A stretch of 64,000 nt of DNA from UBA6244 sp963676875. Its GTDB lineage: Bacteria > Bacteroidota > Bacteroidia > Bacteroidales > F082. The DNA is taken from the NCBI GenBank assembly GCA_963676875.1, contig OY781436.1, forward strand, positions 3,286,001 through 3,350,000. Reading direction: 5' to 3'. A program made the translations under genes and the position numbers. Below, piece by piece: positions 8,004 through 16,579 of the stretch (the first letter of the stretch is position 1; each line of letters starts with the position of its first letter). Below the pieces are notes generated by a model. That model saw nothing but the letters and a program-made list of their open reading frames with translations, made no database searches and was not told where the DNA came from.

Positions 8004-11000
8004 TTAATATTTCAGCACAATGCCAATTCGCCAGATGCGTGGGATGTCGTAATAGGAAGGGTCGTACAAATGCAATTGGTACAGCAGTCGGAAAGAATCG
8101 GGGTTAGTTTGTGCGTTGATGTACGATTGCTTGGCGGGGTTAGTAAGAAAACCATCGTTGTCACCCTGTCCGGTTGCCGGATAAACATTGAAAACATTTT
8201 TGAAGTTAAACACGTTTTCGATGGTCAGATATACATTCAACAATGATTTTTTCCCGAGAGCCATGTCCTTTTGAATGTTCAGATTGCATAATTTTACAGG
8301 AGGCATGTGTTTTATACCTCTTACGATATTGTTTTCGGTGTATTGATAAGGCATACCATGACGGTACTGATAAAAGAAGTTGGCCGACAGTCCGTGAAGC
8401 ACGCCAATATTGGCCCAGGATGGTCCTGAAAAATGAAGCGCATCGCCAAAGCGATAGCCCAAATGGACATTGGCGACCAAATTGCTAACCTGAAAATAGT
8501 TTAGATCCGATTCATCAGAAGTGAGATTGGTGATGTTTAAGCCTCCGCTAAGCCCGCTATTGGTTGTATTTGTCCAATTCAAACTGGTTTCAATACCCTG
8601 TGTCATTATTCTTTTATCTGAATTAACTACGGTAGTGTAGTTGGTTGGATACCCACCATCTATTTCTTTTACATACATATAATTGTCGATGGTGATATTC
8701 AGATACGACACATCTGCCACCAGATTTTTCCAAATTAGCCAGGTGATACCAGCAAAAAGTTTTCCTGCACGCATGGGTTTCAGGGCTGAGTTGTCAACAG
8801 TGAAATAGGAGGCGTAATCCCAGTTGTAGTACTGGTCCGGTCTGAAATCATTGTAACTACGCGGGTTTTGTGTAAATGAATTATAGTGAGTGTATAGGTT
8901 GATACGGTTGGTTAATGGATAGTCCAGACTAATTTGAGGAAGCACATTGATGGTTTTGCTGTAGTCGGTAAAGGTCATTCCCGGATTCCAATCTTCATCG
9001 CTGATTTTATCTATTTGGGGGTTTGTTAGATATGGCGAAACACCGTTACCGAAATCGAGTAGCCACAAGTCTTGTATTTCGGTTCCGTCAGCAGCGTACC
9101 ATGTGTCTCCATCCCGAAATCCAACTACCCTGGTCGGGTCAATTACTTTGTTCACATACACCACGTAATCGCCTGCAATATTGCCGGGTTGAGTAAATTC
9201 AATTTCACCCATATTTTTTGCTTCATTCACATCATACGCAGGAAACAAAGAATACATATCTTTTAAAACAGGTCGGTTGGCGTTGTAAATATCCACCCGT
9301 ACGCCCACATTTACATGTAGTTTTTTAAAATTAAACTCATCCTGAAGGTAGGCTGCTCCATAAATGGGCTTGTTGGGACTAATACTCCAATCTTCAAAAA
9401 AAGCATAGGGATCGCTGCTGTTTTGCTTTTTACCTGTATAATCATACCCTACATATTGCACAAAGGGTAAGCCCCCGTTTAGTAACTCTTCTGCCGAAAA
9501 CAAATCCAATGAAAATAAGTTCTCAGGCGTGTTAAGGGTTTTCATTACACCATACTTGTCGTAGTAATTGATGGTATTGTTTTGTCTGTCGTAACTGTTG
9601 ATTAAGATGAAATCAACCCCATCCACAGGAAGTCCCAACGCCATGCGAAGGTTTTTGTCAAAATCTCTTTGGGAATGGGCATTGTATTTAGGATAGTAGA
9701 TAACAGTGTCGGCATGTCCCTCATGTGAAATAAGTTGTGGATTGTCCAAATCCAGATCCCATAAGTGGAAGTTGGTCAACCCATCCATTATTCGCCATAG
9801 CCCATTGGGGTTGACGGCAAAATGGCTCAAGTTTTCTTGGTTGTACTCGCCACCGAAGCTCAAATGGTGTGTTTTGATGTCAGCGTTCAAATTCAGGGCC
9901 ACCCGGAGTTTTTCCGCGCTCGATTCGTTGTATCCTGAGGTGGATGTTCCGGTGCCATTATACAAACCAAATATGGGATAAATCGTTGAGCCATTTACCA
10001 ATCCTCCCCCCAACAGGATAAAGTCCATGTTTTGATAATGTCCGGCAGGTTGGCCTTCATAGATTGAGAAATAATTGCTGGTATAAGCCGCCATGTAAGG
10101 ATTAATTACCGAAGGCTCAAAGGTGACCAAGGTATCGTAATGCCATGAATTAAGTATGTATAGATTACTGTAATACATGCTGTCCACATACACACTTCCA
10201 ATTTCAAAGGTGGGCATTTTATAGGTGGTAAATTTCCCCAAATATCCGTAATCCAAAAAGTTTTTGCCATGATCCGGATCTCCAATTTGTTGATAATGAT
10301 TGCTATATTGAAGATTAAGCTCGTAATTGATTCGAATGTCGTTTGCCAGGTTTAAATTGTGCGACCAACGGATGTAATTGTCATAATTCCGTCTGGTTTT
10401 TATGGCGTTTTTAGAACTGTTAAACATGGAATTGTCGTGGTTATATACCTGTGTTTCGTCGATTACGGAATAATTTCCCAGTGATAAGTTGCCATTTTTG
10501 GTGGTGGGTATCTGCAATTTAACAAAGGGATATAAACCACTTTGGCCGCTATTTTCAGGCACTTTCCTGTCTGTAAAGTCTTCCGCAGAAACAAAGTCGG
10601 CATTTCTATACGTCCCATATCCATTTCCACTCGGTCGTAGCGGATTCTCCTGTAAATAGGCCAGCGTCTCTCCTTTTAACTGCTGTGTTTTCTTCCAAAC
10701 AGGGTCGGTGTTGTTGGTGGTGGTATATTTTCCCGATATCAGCAGGGTAGGGTAGGTTTTGCCGGTGTTTTTCTTTTTCCCTGCAAAGGGTATGTTGATA
10801 TACAACTGCCCGGTAACACTGCTCATGTCATAGGCCTGATTGGTATTTACATCCACTAGTGCCTCAAATTCCTGACTGTTCAGGGTTCCGATGGCTGTTA
10901 TTCCTCCGATATTAAACCCCATCCGGATGGGTGCCTGTCGGGTGTATAATTCATAGGATTCCACGATACGGGTAGGAAAGTCCGTAACATCACTCAATTG

Positions 11001-11291
11001 CATCCCGTCAATAAAGTAGTTGTTTCCCGACGAACCTACACCATAATAATAGGTGGTGCTGCCCTTTTGTTGATATGCCGACGGGGCGAGCATGCCGAAG
11101 GATGACATTTGCCGGAAAGGCAATCGCTGTATTTGCTCTTGATTAAGTTTAAAGCTTGCTGATGTGTTTGCCCAATCAATAATGGAATCCGTTTTAGTCT
11201 TCACATTCAGTGTGTCTTGTGCGTTGGCAATTGGCGACAATCCATGCAAAACAATTACGGTAAGCAGGAGAATCAATCGGAAATGCTTCAT
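8004..11291 (-). CDS. TonB-dependent outer-membrane receptor
   Basis: 1095 residues with signal peptide MKHFRLILLLTVIVLHGLSPIANAQ. The plug domain starts near residue 45 (FKLNQEQIQRLPFRQMSSF...) with the plug-like YFIDGMQLSD motif, and is followed by a long barrel rich in aromatic alternating strands. The C-terminus ends in an aromatic residue (WRIGIVLKY), as expected for a barrel. There is no N-terminal carboxypeptidase-regulatory domain and no neighbouring SusD, so it is not a classic Sus pair. The ligand is unknown. It is transcribed alone, divergent from the porin-like gene. Confidence 0.9.
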   Translation of the reverse strand: MKHFRLILLLTVIVLHGLSPIANAQDTLNVKTKTDSIIDWANTSASFKLNQEQIQRLPFRQMSSFGMLAPSAYQQKGSTTYYYGVGSSGNNYFIDGMQLSDVTDFPTRIVESYELYTRQAPIRMGFNIGGITAIGTLNSQEFEALVDVNTNQAYDMSSVTGQLYINIPFAGKKKNTGKTYPTLLISGKYTTTNNTDPVWKKTQQLKGETLAYLQENPLRPSGNGYGTYRNADFVSAEDFTDRKVPENSGQSGLYPFVKLQIPTTKNGNLSLGNYSVIDETQVYNHDNSMFNSSKNAIKTRRNYDNYIRWSHNLNLANDIRINYELNLQYSNHYQQIGDPDHGKNFLDYGYLGKFTTYKMPTFEIGSVYVDSMYYSNLYILNSWHYDTLVTFEPSVINPYMAAYTSNYFSIYEGQPAGHYQNMDFILLGGGLVNGSTIYPIFGLYNGTGTSTSGYNESSAEKLRVALNLNADIKTHHLSFGGEYNQENLSHFAVNPNGLWRIMDGLTNFHLWDLDLDNPQLISHEGHADTVIYYPKYNAHSQRDFDKNLRMALGLPVDGVDFILINSYDRQNNTINYYDKYGVMKTLNTPENLFSLDLFSAEELLNGGLPFVQYVGYDYTGKKQNSSDPYAFFEDWSISPNKPIYGAAYLQDEFNFKKLHVNVGVRVDIYNANRPVLKDMYSLFPAYDVNEAKNMGEIEFTQPGNIAGDYVVYVNKVIDPTRVVGFRDGDTWYAADGTEIQDLWLLDFGNGVSPYLTNPQIDKISDEDWNPGMTFTDYSKTINVLPQISLDYPLTNRINLYTHYNSFTQNPRSYNDFRPDQYYNWDYASYFTVDNSALKPMRAGKLFAGITWLIWKNLVADVSYLNITIDNYMYVKEIDGGYPTNYTTVVNSDKRIMTQGIETSLNWTNTTNSGLSGGLNITNLTSDESDLNYFQVSNLVANVHLGYRFGDALHFSGPSWANIGVLHGLSANFFYQYRHGMPYQYTENNIVRGIKHMPPVKLCNLNIQKDMALGKKSLLNVYLTIENVFNFKNVFNVYPATGQGDNDGFLTNPAKQSYINAQTNPDSFRLLYQLHLYDPSYYDIPRIWRIGIVLKY

Positions 11292-11447
11292 TATTGTGTT
11301 TTCTACAAGTTTGAAACAAATCTAGGTCATTTATTTATAAGAAATCCCCCAATTAATTTAGATGTATTTTAAACTATCTCAAAATGAGAGGCGTTAGGAA
11401 CAAGACTTGCATGATTCATTACTTTTGCCCCCTAAAATCAAAAAGGA

Positions 11448-12674
11448 ATGAAAAAGCCGGTACTGATTTCAATGGCTATTCTGTTGTCGTTTAGTTTGTT
11501 TGCTCAGGAATCATCCAACAAACCCCGGATAAAAGTGGGTGGATTTGTCAATTACAATATGTTCTACGATACACGCGAAAACGTGGCGGCTGTGGATGGT
11601 TTGTTTTTGTTTTACCCCAAAAATAAGGTGATGGAAAACGGGGTGGATATCTACGCCAACCCTTCCTTCACCATGTTATCGTCGGCATCACGCCTGCGGG
11701 TAACTGTGGATGGCCCGCATATTTTGGGTGCTGAGTTAAGTGGTAAAATCGAAGCAGATTTTACCCTTGTTTCGGGTGCCACTACCGTTCGGTTTCGCCA
11801 TGCATACCTCAGGCTCAAATGGAGTAAGGCTGCCCTGTTGGTGGGACAAACTTGGCATCCCTTGTTTGTTGAAGGTTGCTTCCCCACCACCCTGGGCATT
11901 GCCACCGGAGCACCCTTTCAGCCTTTCAGCCGGACACCGCAAATTCGGTTTACCTATAGCCAAAACCACTTTCATTTTTTGGCCGCCTTGCTTTCCGAAA
12001 TGGATTATACCAGTTTTGGCCCTTCCGGGAAAACCCCTCAATATATGAGGAATGCCTTAATTCCTGAATTTGCCGCCCAAGTGGAATATAAGAATTCCAA
12101 CTTTTTAATGGGAATCGTAGGGGAAGTAAAATCACTCAAACCCCGAACCAATACTACCGGAACAGAAGGTGTTTTTAAAGCAACTGAGAAAATTACCACC
12201 TATGCCGTCAAACTTTTTGCAAATTACAAGAAAAACATGTGGGAAGCGAAGGCTTCTGGTATGTACGGACAGAATATGTACAATATGCTGATGAACGGGG
12301 GGTATGCCGTGGCTACCTACGATTCGCTCACCGGAAAAGAGACTTATACACCACTTTCGGGATTTTACTCGTGGGTCAACGTATTTTACGGTAAAAAATT
12401 TAAAGCCGGACTCTTTGCAGGTTATTACAAAAATCTGGGTTCTTCTGAGCCGTTATACAGCCAAAACCTGATTTGGGCAAGAGGGTCTGACATCGACGCA
12501 TTAATACGAATCATGCCCACCTTTTTATATACGATAAACAACCTGCGTTTGGGTATGGAATTTGAGTGGAATCAAGTCGGCTATGGAACTGTTCAATTGT
12601 CCGACGGGCGTGTAAACAATACGCATGGCGTAGACGCCACTAGGGTAATGTTTGATGTCACCTATTTCTTCTAG
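11448..12674 (+). CDS. Porin-like outer-membrane beta-barrel protein
   Basis: 408 residues with signal peptide MKKPVLISMAILLSFSLFAQ. The mature start KPRIKVGGFVNYNMFYDTRE, the segment LSGKIEADF...TVRFRHAYLRLKW, the phrase LLVGQTWHPLF and the terminal VMFDVTYFF are typical of trimeric porins (DcaP-like group) and related Bacteroidota outer-membrane proteins. The barrel ends in an aromatic residue. A -7-like TACTTTTG lies at 11420-11427, about 20 nt before the ATG, with no clear -33 box. Substrate is unknown. Probably a single-gene unit. Confidence 0.72.
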   Translation: MKKPVLISMAILLSFSLFAQESSNKPRIKVGGFVNYNMFYDTRENVAAVDGLFLFYPKNKVMENGVDIYANPSFTMLSSASRLRVTVDGPHILGAELSGKIEADFTLVSGATTVRFRHAYLRLKWSKAALLVGQTWHPLFVEGCFPTTLGIATGAPFQPFSRTPQIRFTYSQNHFHFLAALLSEMDYTSFGPSGKTPQYMRNALIPEFAAQVEYKNSNFLMGIVGEVKSLKPRTNTTGTEGVFKATEKITTYAVKLFANYKKNMWEAKASGMYGQNMYNMLMNGGYAVATYDSLTGKETYTPLSGFYSWVNVFYGKKFKAGLFAGYYKNLGSSEPLYSQNLIWARGSDIDALIRIMPTFLYTINNLRLGMEFEWNQVGYGTVQLSDGRVNNTHGVDATRVMFDVTYFF

Positions 12675-12744
12675 CAGATTGCCGCATGTTGATAAAGATT
12701 TTTGGTAAAAAATAAGCTTATGTGCATGATTCTGAAAATATGTG

Positions 12745-12752
12745 TATATTTG
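12745..12752 (+). promoter_or_regulatory. Probable rpsU promoter (-7 element)
   Basis: TATATTTG matches the Bacteroidota -7 consensus TAnnTTTG and lies about 46 nt upstream of rpsU. No TTTG box is seen 19-21 nt further upstream, so only half of the consensus is supported. Confidence 0.5.
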
Positions 12753-12798
12753 CAGCCCCTAAAATATTATTAATTAAAAAGAAAGTAAGGTATTAGTT

Positions 12799-12996
12799 AT
12801 GATTATCATTCCTGTTAAAGAGGGTGAAAACATCGACAGAGCCCTAAAACGTTACAAACGTAAATTTGAAAAAACCGGCACCATGCGTGAGCTGCGTGCC
12901 CGTCAGGTCTTCGATAAACCTTCCGTTGTAAACCGTGAACAAAAACTCAAGGCAATTTACGTTCAATCGCTCCGTCAAGCTGATATGGGTTTATAA
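12799..12996 (+). CDS. rpsU: 30S ribosomal protein S21
   Basis: 65 residues, starting MIIIPVKEGENIDRALKRYK with the basic RKFEKTG...RELRARQ stretch diagnostic of bS21. In Bacteroidota this protein is implicated in holding the anti-Shine-Dalgarno end of 16S rRNA, which fits the lack of Shine-Dalgarno sequences in most genes here. It is followed by a nested hairpin that looks like its terminator and that also contains the next gene's promoter. Confidence 0.96.
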   Translation: MIIIPVKEGENIDRALKRYKRKFEKTGTMRELRARQVFDKPSVVNREQKLKAIYVQSLRQADMGL

Positions 12997-13020
12997 ACCC
13001 GATTAGGGAAATTTAATAAA

Positions 13021-13080
13021 AGAAACTTTGAATCTTAGATAAAATCATTTATCTTTGGTTCAAAGTTTCTTCTTTTTATT
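13021..13080 (+). terminator. Nested hairpin downstream of rpsU
   Basis: Outer arms AGAAACTTTGAA (13021-13032) and TTCAAAGTTTCT (13059-13070) are perfectly complementary; inside them AGATAAA and TTTATCT form a second stem around ATCA. The right arm is followed by TCTTTTTATT. This fits a terminator for rpsU. Confidence 0.6.
13027..13057 (+). promoter_or_regulatory. Bacteroidota-type promoter for the Xer recombinase gene
   Basis: TTTG at 13027-13030, a spacer of 19 nt, then TATCTTTG at 13050-13057: a full match to TTTG-N19-TAnnTTTG. Both boxes lie in the arms of the rpsU hairpin. Transcription would begin near 13064, which supports the ATG at 13085 as the recombinase start. Confidence 0.7.
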
Positions 13081-13084
13081 GCCG

Positions 13085-13975
13085 ATGATAACCGATCAGT
13101 TTATCCATTACTTACAGTTAGAAAAGCGATATTCCACACATACAGTGCTGGCTTATCAAACTGATTTGGCATCTTTCAAATCGTTTCTTCTCACACATTA
13201 CGAACTCGAGCTTCCTCACAGGGCTACCCGCGATATGATTCGCTCTTGGATGATACACCTGATGGAGCAAGGGGATGGAGCCTCATCGGTAAACCGAAGA
13301 ATAAGCACCCTTAAATCCTTTTTTAACTATCTTGTGCGACAACAAATCGTGGAGTCCAATCCCGTGGCCGCCATCCATTCGTTAAAAACTCCCAAGCGCA
13401 TACCCATTTACATTGATGAAGAACAGCTTTCGAAGGTGTTGGATAATGCTTCTGATATGGCTGACGGCTTTTCATTCGTCCGTAATCACCTTGTTGTAGA
13501 GTTGCTTTATGCCACAGGTATGCGTAGGAGCGAATTGTTATCCTTGAAAGAATCCTCGGTAGATCTGGAATCCATGTGGTTAAAAGTACACGGAAAAGGA
13601 AATAAAGAGCGTATTATTCCGTTATCAAAACAGATGACGGAACAAATAACGCGTTATTTGGAGATGAAGAGGAATACGTTTGAAAATGCCGACAACCACT
13701 TGATTGTGACAAACAAAGGAGTTAAAGCCTATCCCGAATTGATACATCGTATTACACGTCAGGCACTCAGTACTACAGCATCTAAACGAAAAAGCCCACA
13801 TGTGCTCAGGCATAGCTTTGCCACACATATGCTCAACCGTGGAGCTGACCTTAATACGCTCAAAGATCTGCTCGGACATGCCGGGCTGGCGGCTACTCAA
13901 GTATATACCCACAGTACCATCGAACAATTGAAAACTATTTATCACAAAGCCCATCCACGGGCGAAATTTAAATAA
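13085..13975 (+). CDS. Tyrosine recombinase XerC/XerD type
   Basis: 296 residues from the ATG at 13085; the longer frame from 13055 would begin inside the promoter. The N-terminal SAM-like core-binding domain (FIHYLQLEKRYSTHTVLAYQTDL) is followed by the catalytic domain with TGMRRSE (first Arg), the Lys-containing HGKGNKER turn, HVLRHSFATHML (His-x-x-Arg), LLGHAG and the nucleophile in VYTHS. This set is complete for strand exchange. Family members resolve chromosome dimers at dif. XerC and XerD cannot be told apart here by eye. No phage or integron context is visible; the gene sits between translation genes, which supports a housekeeping role. Confidence 0.93.
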   Translation: MITDQFIHYLQLEKRYSTHTVLAYQTDLASFKSFLLTHYELELPHRATRDMIRSWMIHLMEQGDGASSVNRRISTLKSFFNYLVRQQIVESNPVAAIHSLKTPKRIPIYIDEEQLSKVLDNASDMADGFSFVRNHLVVELLYATGMRRSELLSLKESSVDLESMWLKVHGKGNKERIIPLSKQMTEQITRYLEMKRNTFENADNHLIVTNKGVKAYPELIHRITRQALSTTASKRKSPHVLRHSFATHMLNRGADLNTLKDLLGHAGLAATQVYTHSTIEQLKTIYHKAHPRAKFK

Positions 13976-13988
13976 TGGAGGAATGAGT

Positions 13989-14285
13989 ATGAAAGTAAAC
14001 ATCACCTCGGTTCATTTTAAAACCGACATTAAACTAGAAAGCTTCATCGAGAAGAAAGTAGAAAAACTTTCGGGCTTGTATGAAGGCGTTATTGGGTCCG
14101 AAGTTACCCTGAAGTTGGACAAGGCAGAGACCAAAGAGAACAAGATTGCAGAAATAAGGCTCCAAATTCCGGGTTACGACCTCTATGCAAAGAAGCAAAG
14201 TAAGACATTTGAAGAGGCCACAGACACCGCTATTGATGCGCTAAAGAAGCAGTTAGAAAAGTACAAGGGGAGAATGAAAAAATAA
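13989..14285 (+). CDS. Ribosome hibernation promoting factor, short form (HPF/RaiA family)
   Basis: About 98 residues: MKVNITSVHFKTDIKLESFIEKKVEKL, then VTLKLDK...NKIAEIRLQIPG and the basic KKQSKTFEEATDTAIDALKKQLEKYK tail, the beta-alpha-beta-alpha fold that binds the 30S decoding site and inactivates ribosomes in slow growth. Two ATGs compete (13983 and 13989). A GGAGG at 13977-13981 is 1 nt from the first and 7 nt from the second, so I prefer 13989. It is the short type without the C-terminal dimerisation domain. It follows the recombinase by 13 nt and is probably co-transcribed. Confidence 0.92.
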   Translation: MKVNITSVHFKTDIKLESFIEKKVEKLSGLYEGVIGSEVTLKLDKAETKENKIAEIRLQIPGYDLYAKKQSKTFEEATDTAIDALKKQLEKYKGRMKK

Positions 14286-14307
14286 TTTGATTTTTTTTTA
14301 CTATTTC

Positions 14308-14339
14308 TTTGGTGGTTAAAACTAAAGTATATATTTTTG
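14308..14339 (+). promoter_or_regulatory. Promoter for the tRNA-tuf-secE transcription unit
   Basis: TTTG at 14308-14311, a spacer of 20 nt, and TATTTTTG at 14332-14339: a full Bacteroidota promoter match. It lies about 100 nt upstream of tRNA-Thr, the first of a run of tRNA and translation genes. Confidence 0.7.
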
Positions 14340-14372
14340 CAGACCTTTTTAAACGGAGGTCTGCTTTTTTTT
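14339..14372 (+). terminator. Intrinsic terminator overlapping the tRNA-operon promoter
   Basis: GCAGACCT (14339-14346) pairs with AGGTCTGC (14357-14364), followed by a run of eight T. It lies about 55 nt after the hibernation-factor stop codon, so it probably ends that transcript, while its left arm touches the -7 element of the next promoter. Confidence 0.8.
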
Positions 14373-14442
14373 AGCAGGGAGTTCTGACAGTAATGATGAT
14401 CAAAATAACAGCACAGATTGTTACGATAACAGATTGAGTAAT

Positions 14443-14516
14443 GCCAGTATAGCTCAGTTGGCCAGAGCAGCTGATTTGTAATCAGCTGGTCGGGGGTTCG
14501 AATCCCTCTACTGGCT
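14443..14516 (+). tRNA. tRNA-Thr (TGT anticodon)
   Basis: Acceptor GCCAGTA pairs with TACTGGC, D stem GCTC/GAGC, anticodon loop TTTGTAA flanked by CTGAT/ATCAG, T arm with GTTCGAATC. Anticodon TGT reads ACA/ACG threonine codons. CCA is not encoded. Confidence 0.94.
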
Positions 14517-14538
14517 CAGTTCTATAAAGTGTTGATAT

Positions 14539-14623
14539 GGGGAGATACCGAAGCGGTCAAACGGGGCAGACTGTAAATCTGTTGGCTCAGCCTTCGGAGG
14601 TTCGAATCCTCCTCTCCCCACCA
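14539..14623 (+). tRNA. tRNA-Tyr (GTA anticodon)
   Basis: Class II tRNA with acceptor GGGGAGA/TCTCCCC, anticodon loop CTGTAAA flanked by CAGA/TCTG, a long variable arm, and the T arm GTTCGAATC. Anticodon GTA reads tyrosine codons. The 3' CCA appears to be encoded at 14621-14623. Confidence 0.94.
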
Positions 14624-14733
14624 AAGATCAATGTTTGTGGCGCAGGGGTCAGGGCAAAGATATAATGTAAAACAGAATTTTTTTTGAATTGCATTTTAAA
14701 AATGCTTGAATCTCAAGGTTGTAGACACGAAAA

Positions 14734-14806
14734 GCGGGAGTAGCTCATCTGGTAGAGCGACAGCCTTCCAAGCTGTAGGTGGCCGGTTCGAGCCCGGTTT
14801 CCCGCT
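14734..14806 (+). tRNA. tRNA-Gly (TCC anticodon)
   Basis: Acceptor GCGGGAG pairs with TTCCCGC (last pair G-U), D stem GCTC/GAGC, anticodon loop CTTCCAA between CAGC and GCTG, T arm with GTTCGAGCC. Anticodon TCC reads GGA/GGG glycine codons. Confidence 0.94.
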
Positions 14807-14816
14807 CTTGATTTTT

Positions 14817-14888
14817 GCCGGGGTAGCTCAGGGGTAGAGCGCTTCCTTGGTAAGGAAGAGGTCATGAGTTCAATTCTCATCCTCGGCT
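14817..14888 (+). tRNA. tRNA-Thr (GGT anticodon)
   Basis: Acceptor GCCGGGG pairs with CCTCGGC (one G-U), anticodon stem CTTCC/GGAAG with loop TTGGTAA, T arm with GTTCAATTC. Anticodon GGT reads ACC/ACU. It is followed at 14892-14907 by a small stem TTTTTC/GAAAAA with a TTCG loop, possibly a processing signal before tuf. Confidence 0.94.
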
Positions 14889-14955
14889 CAGTTTTTCTTC
14901 GGAAAAATGATAGAAGATTATTAGAAATCTCATTTAATTAAAATACATATTTAAT

Positions 14956-16143
14956 ATGGCTAAAGCAAAATTCGACCGTTCCAAACCACACGTAAACATT
15001 GGAACAATTGGACACGTTGACCACGGCAAAACGACTTTGACAGCCGCTATTACGCTTTCATTACAAGCTGATGGTTTGGCTGAATTTGCTTCTTTTGACT
15101 CCATCGACAACGCTCCAGAAGAAAGAGAAAGAGGTATTACCATTAATACTGCTCACGTAGAATACCAAACAGGAAACCGTCACTACGCACACGTTGACTG
15201 TCCCGGTCATGCTGACTACGTTAAAAACATGGTAACTGGTGCTGCCCAGATGGACGGTGCTATTATCGTTGTTGCCGCCACCGACGGTCCCATGCCTCAA
15301 ACCCGTGAGCACATCTTGCTTGCTCGTCAGGTAGGTGTACCCCGTTTGGTAGTTTTTATGAATAAAGTTGACATGGTTGACGACGAAGAGTTGCTCGAGC
15401 TTGTTGAAATGGAAATCAGAGATTTACTTAGCTTCTACGAATTCGACGGTGATAACACACCTGTAATTCAGGGGTCAGCTCTTGGTGCTTTGAATGGAGA
15501 AGCAAAATGGGTTGAAAAAGTACATGAACTGATGGAAGCTTGTGACACATGGATTCCACTTCCAGAACGTGATCAGGATAAACCTTTCTTGATGCCCGTT
15601 GAGGATGTATTCTCTATCACAGGTCGTGGTACTGTTGCTACCGGTAGAATTGAAACTGGTATCATCCACACGGGTGACCCGGTTGACATTATTGGTATGG
15701 GTGCCGAAAAACTGAAATCAGTTGTTACTGGTGTTGAAATGTTCCGCAAAATCCTCGACGAAGGTCAAGCTGGTGATAACGCCGGTCTGTTGCTTCGCGG
15801 TGTTGATAAAGACAGTATCCGTCGTGGTATGGTTATTATCAAACCAGGTAGCGTAACTCCTCACAAAAACTTCAAAGCTGAGGTTTATATCTTGAAAAAA
15901 GAAGAAGGTGGTCGTCATACTCCTTTCCACAACAGATATCGTCCCCAATTCTATTTCCGTACAACTGACGTAACAGGTGAAATCATGTTACCAGACGGCG
16001 TGGAAATGGTAATGCCCGGTGATAACTTAACGGTGGAAGTACATTTGATTTCTGAAATCGCCATGAACAAAGGTCTCCGTTTCGCTATTCGTGAAGGTGG
16101 TCGTACCGTTGGTGCAGGTCAGGTTACAGAAATTATTGACTAA
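14956..16143 (+). CDS. tuf: Elongation factor Tu
   Basis: 395 residues, MAKAKFDRSKPHVNIGTIGH then the P-loop GHVDHGKT (residues 19-26), the switch segment RGITINTAHVEY, DCPGHADY and NKVD, all hallmarks of EF-Tu. It carries aminoacyl-tRNA to the ribosome as the GTP form. The three domains are complete, and the C-terminal GGRTVGAGQVTEI is present. It is embedded between tRNA genes, a common bacterial arrangement, and is followed by a weak hairpin and tRNA-Trp. Confidence 0.99.
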   Translation: MAKAKFDRSKPHVNIGTIGHVDHGKTTLTAAITLSLQADGLAEFASFDSIDNAPEERERGITINTAHVEYQTGNRHYAHVDCPGHADYVKNMVTGAAQMDGAIIVVAATDGPMPQTREHILLARQVGVPRLVVFMNKVDMVDDEELLELVEMEIRDLLSFYEFDGDNTPVIQGSALGALNGEAKWVEKVHELMEACDTWIPLPERDQDKPFLMPVEDVFSITGRGTVATGRIETGIIHTGDPVDIIGMGAEKLKSVVTGVEMFRKILDEGQAGDNAGLLLRGVDKDSIRRGMVIIKPGSVTPHKNFKAEVYILKKEEGGRHTPFHNRYRPQFYFRTTDVTGEIMLPDGVEMVMPGDNLTVEVHLISEIAMNKGLRFAIREGGRTVGAGQVTEIID

Positions 16144-16169
16144 CCGCTTACAAAATTAAATAATAGGTA

Positions 16170-16205
16170 AAAACCGGGGCGACTCGCAAGAGACACCTCG
16201 GTTTT
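16170..16205 (+). terminator. Weak terminator or attenuator after tuf
   Basis: AAAACCGGGG (16170-16179) pairs with CCTCGGTTTT (16196-16205) including one wobble pair. The hairpin ends in four T, short for an efficient terminator, so part of the transcription may continue into tRNA-Trp and secE. Confidence 0.55.
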
Positions 16206-16213
16206 AACCACAC

Positions 16214-16286
16214 ACGGGTGTAGCTCAATTGGTAGAGTGGCGGTCTCCAAAACCGTAGGTTGTGGGTTCGACTCCTACCACCCGTG
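16214..16286 (+). tRNA. tRNA-Trp (CCA anticodon)
   Basis: Acceptor ACGGGTG pairs with CACCCGT, D stem GCTC/GAGT, anticodon loop CTCCAAA between GCGGT and ACCGT, T arm with GTTCGACTC, discriminator G. Anticodon CCA reads UGG. Placed between tuf and secE, as in many bacteria. Confidence 0.95.
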
Positions 16287-16304
16287 CAGATTAAAACATC
16301 TCAA

Positions 16305-16502
16305 ATGGCAAAGTTCAGTATCAGCAACTATTTTAAAGAAAGTTACGAGGAGTGGATGCATAAAGTATCCTGGCCAACTTGGAGTGAGCTGCAGAACAGC
16401 GCAATCGTAGTATCCGTTGCTTCCCTAATAATCGCAATTGTGGTTTACCTGATGGATATTTCGTTTTCCAGCGTATTGGAACGCTTCTATGGTTTGTTTT
16501 AA
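16305..16502 (+). CDS. secE: Preprotein translocase subunit SecE
   Basis: 65 residues from the ATG at 16305; a longer frame from 16260 starts inside tRNA-Trp and is rejected. FKESYEEWMHKVSWPTWSELQNSAIVV is the conserved amphipathic helix with the KVSWPT signature, followed by one membrane segment (SLIIAIVVYLMDISF). Single-TM SecE clamps SecY in the translocon. It lies 19 nt after tRNA-Trp and 77 nt before nusG, the standard order. Confidence 0.96.
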   Translation: MAKFSISNYFKESYEEWMHKVSWPTWSELQNSAIVVSVASLIIAIVVYLMDISFSSVLERFYGLF

Positions 16503-16579
16503 ACCAAAGAAGTTCGACAGTACTAGCTGTTCAATTTATTATATAATTAACTGTTTATAACTAATCACAACACACCTGT

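Noticed and set aside
13055..13975. Phage or integron integrase
   Set aside because: No attachment sites, phage genes or cassette array; it lies within a translation-gene neighbourhood and fits XerC/D length.
16260..16304. Upstream extension of secE
   Set aside because: It begins inside tRNA-Trp; the conserved SecE start is the ATG at 16305.
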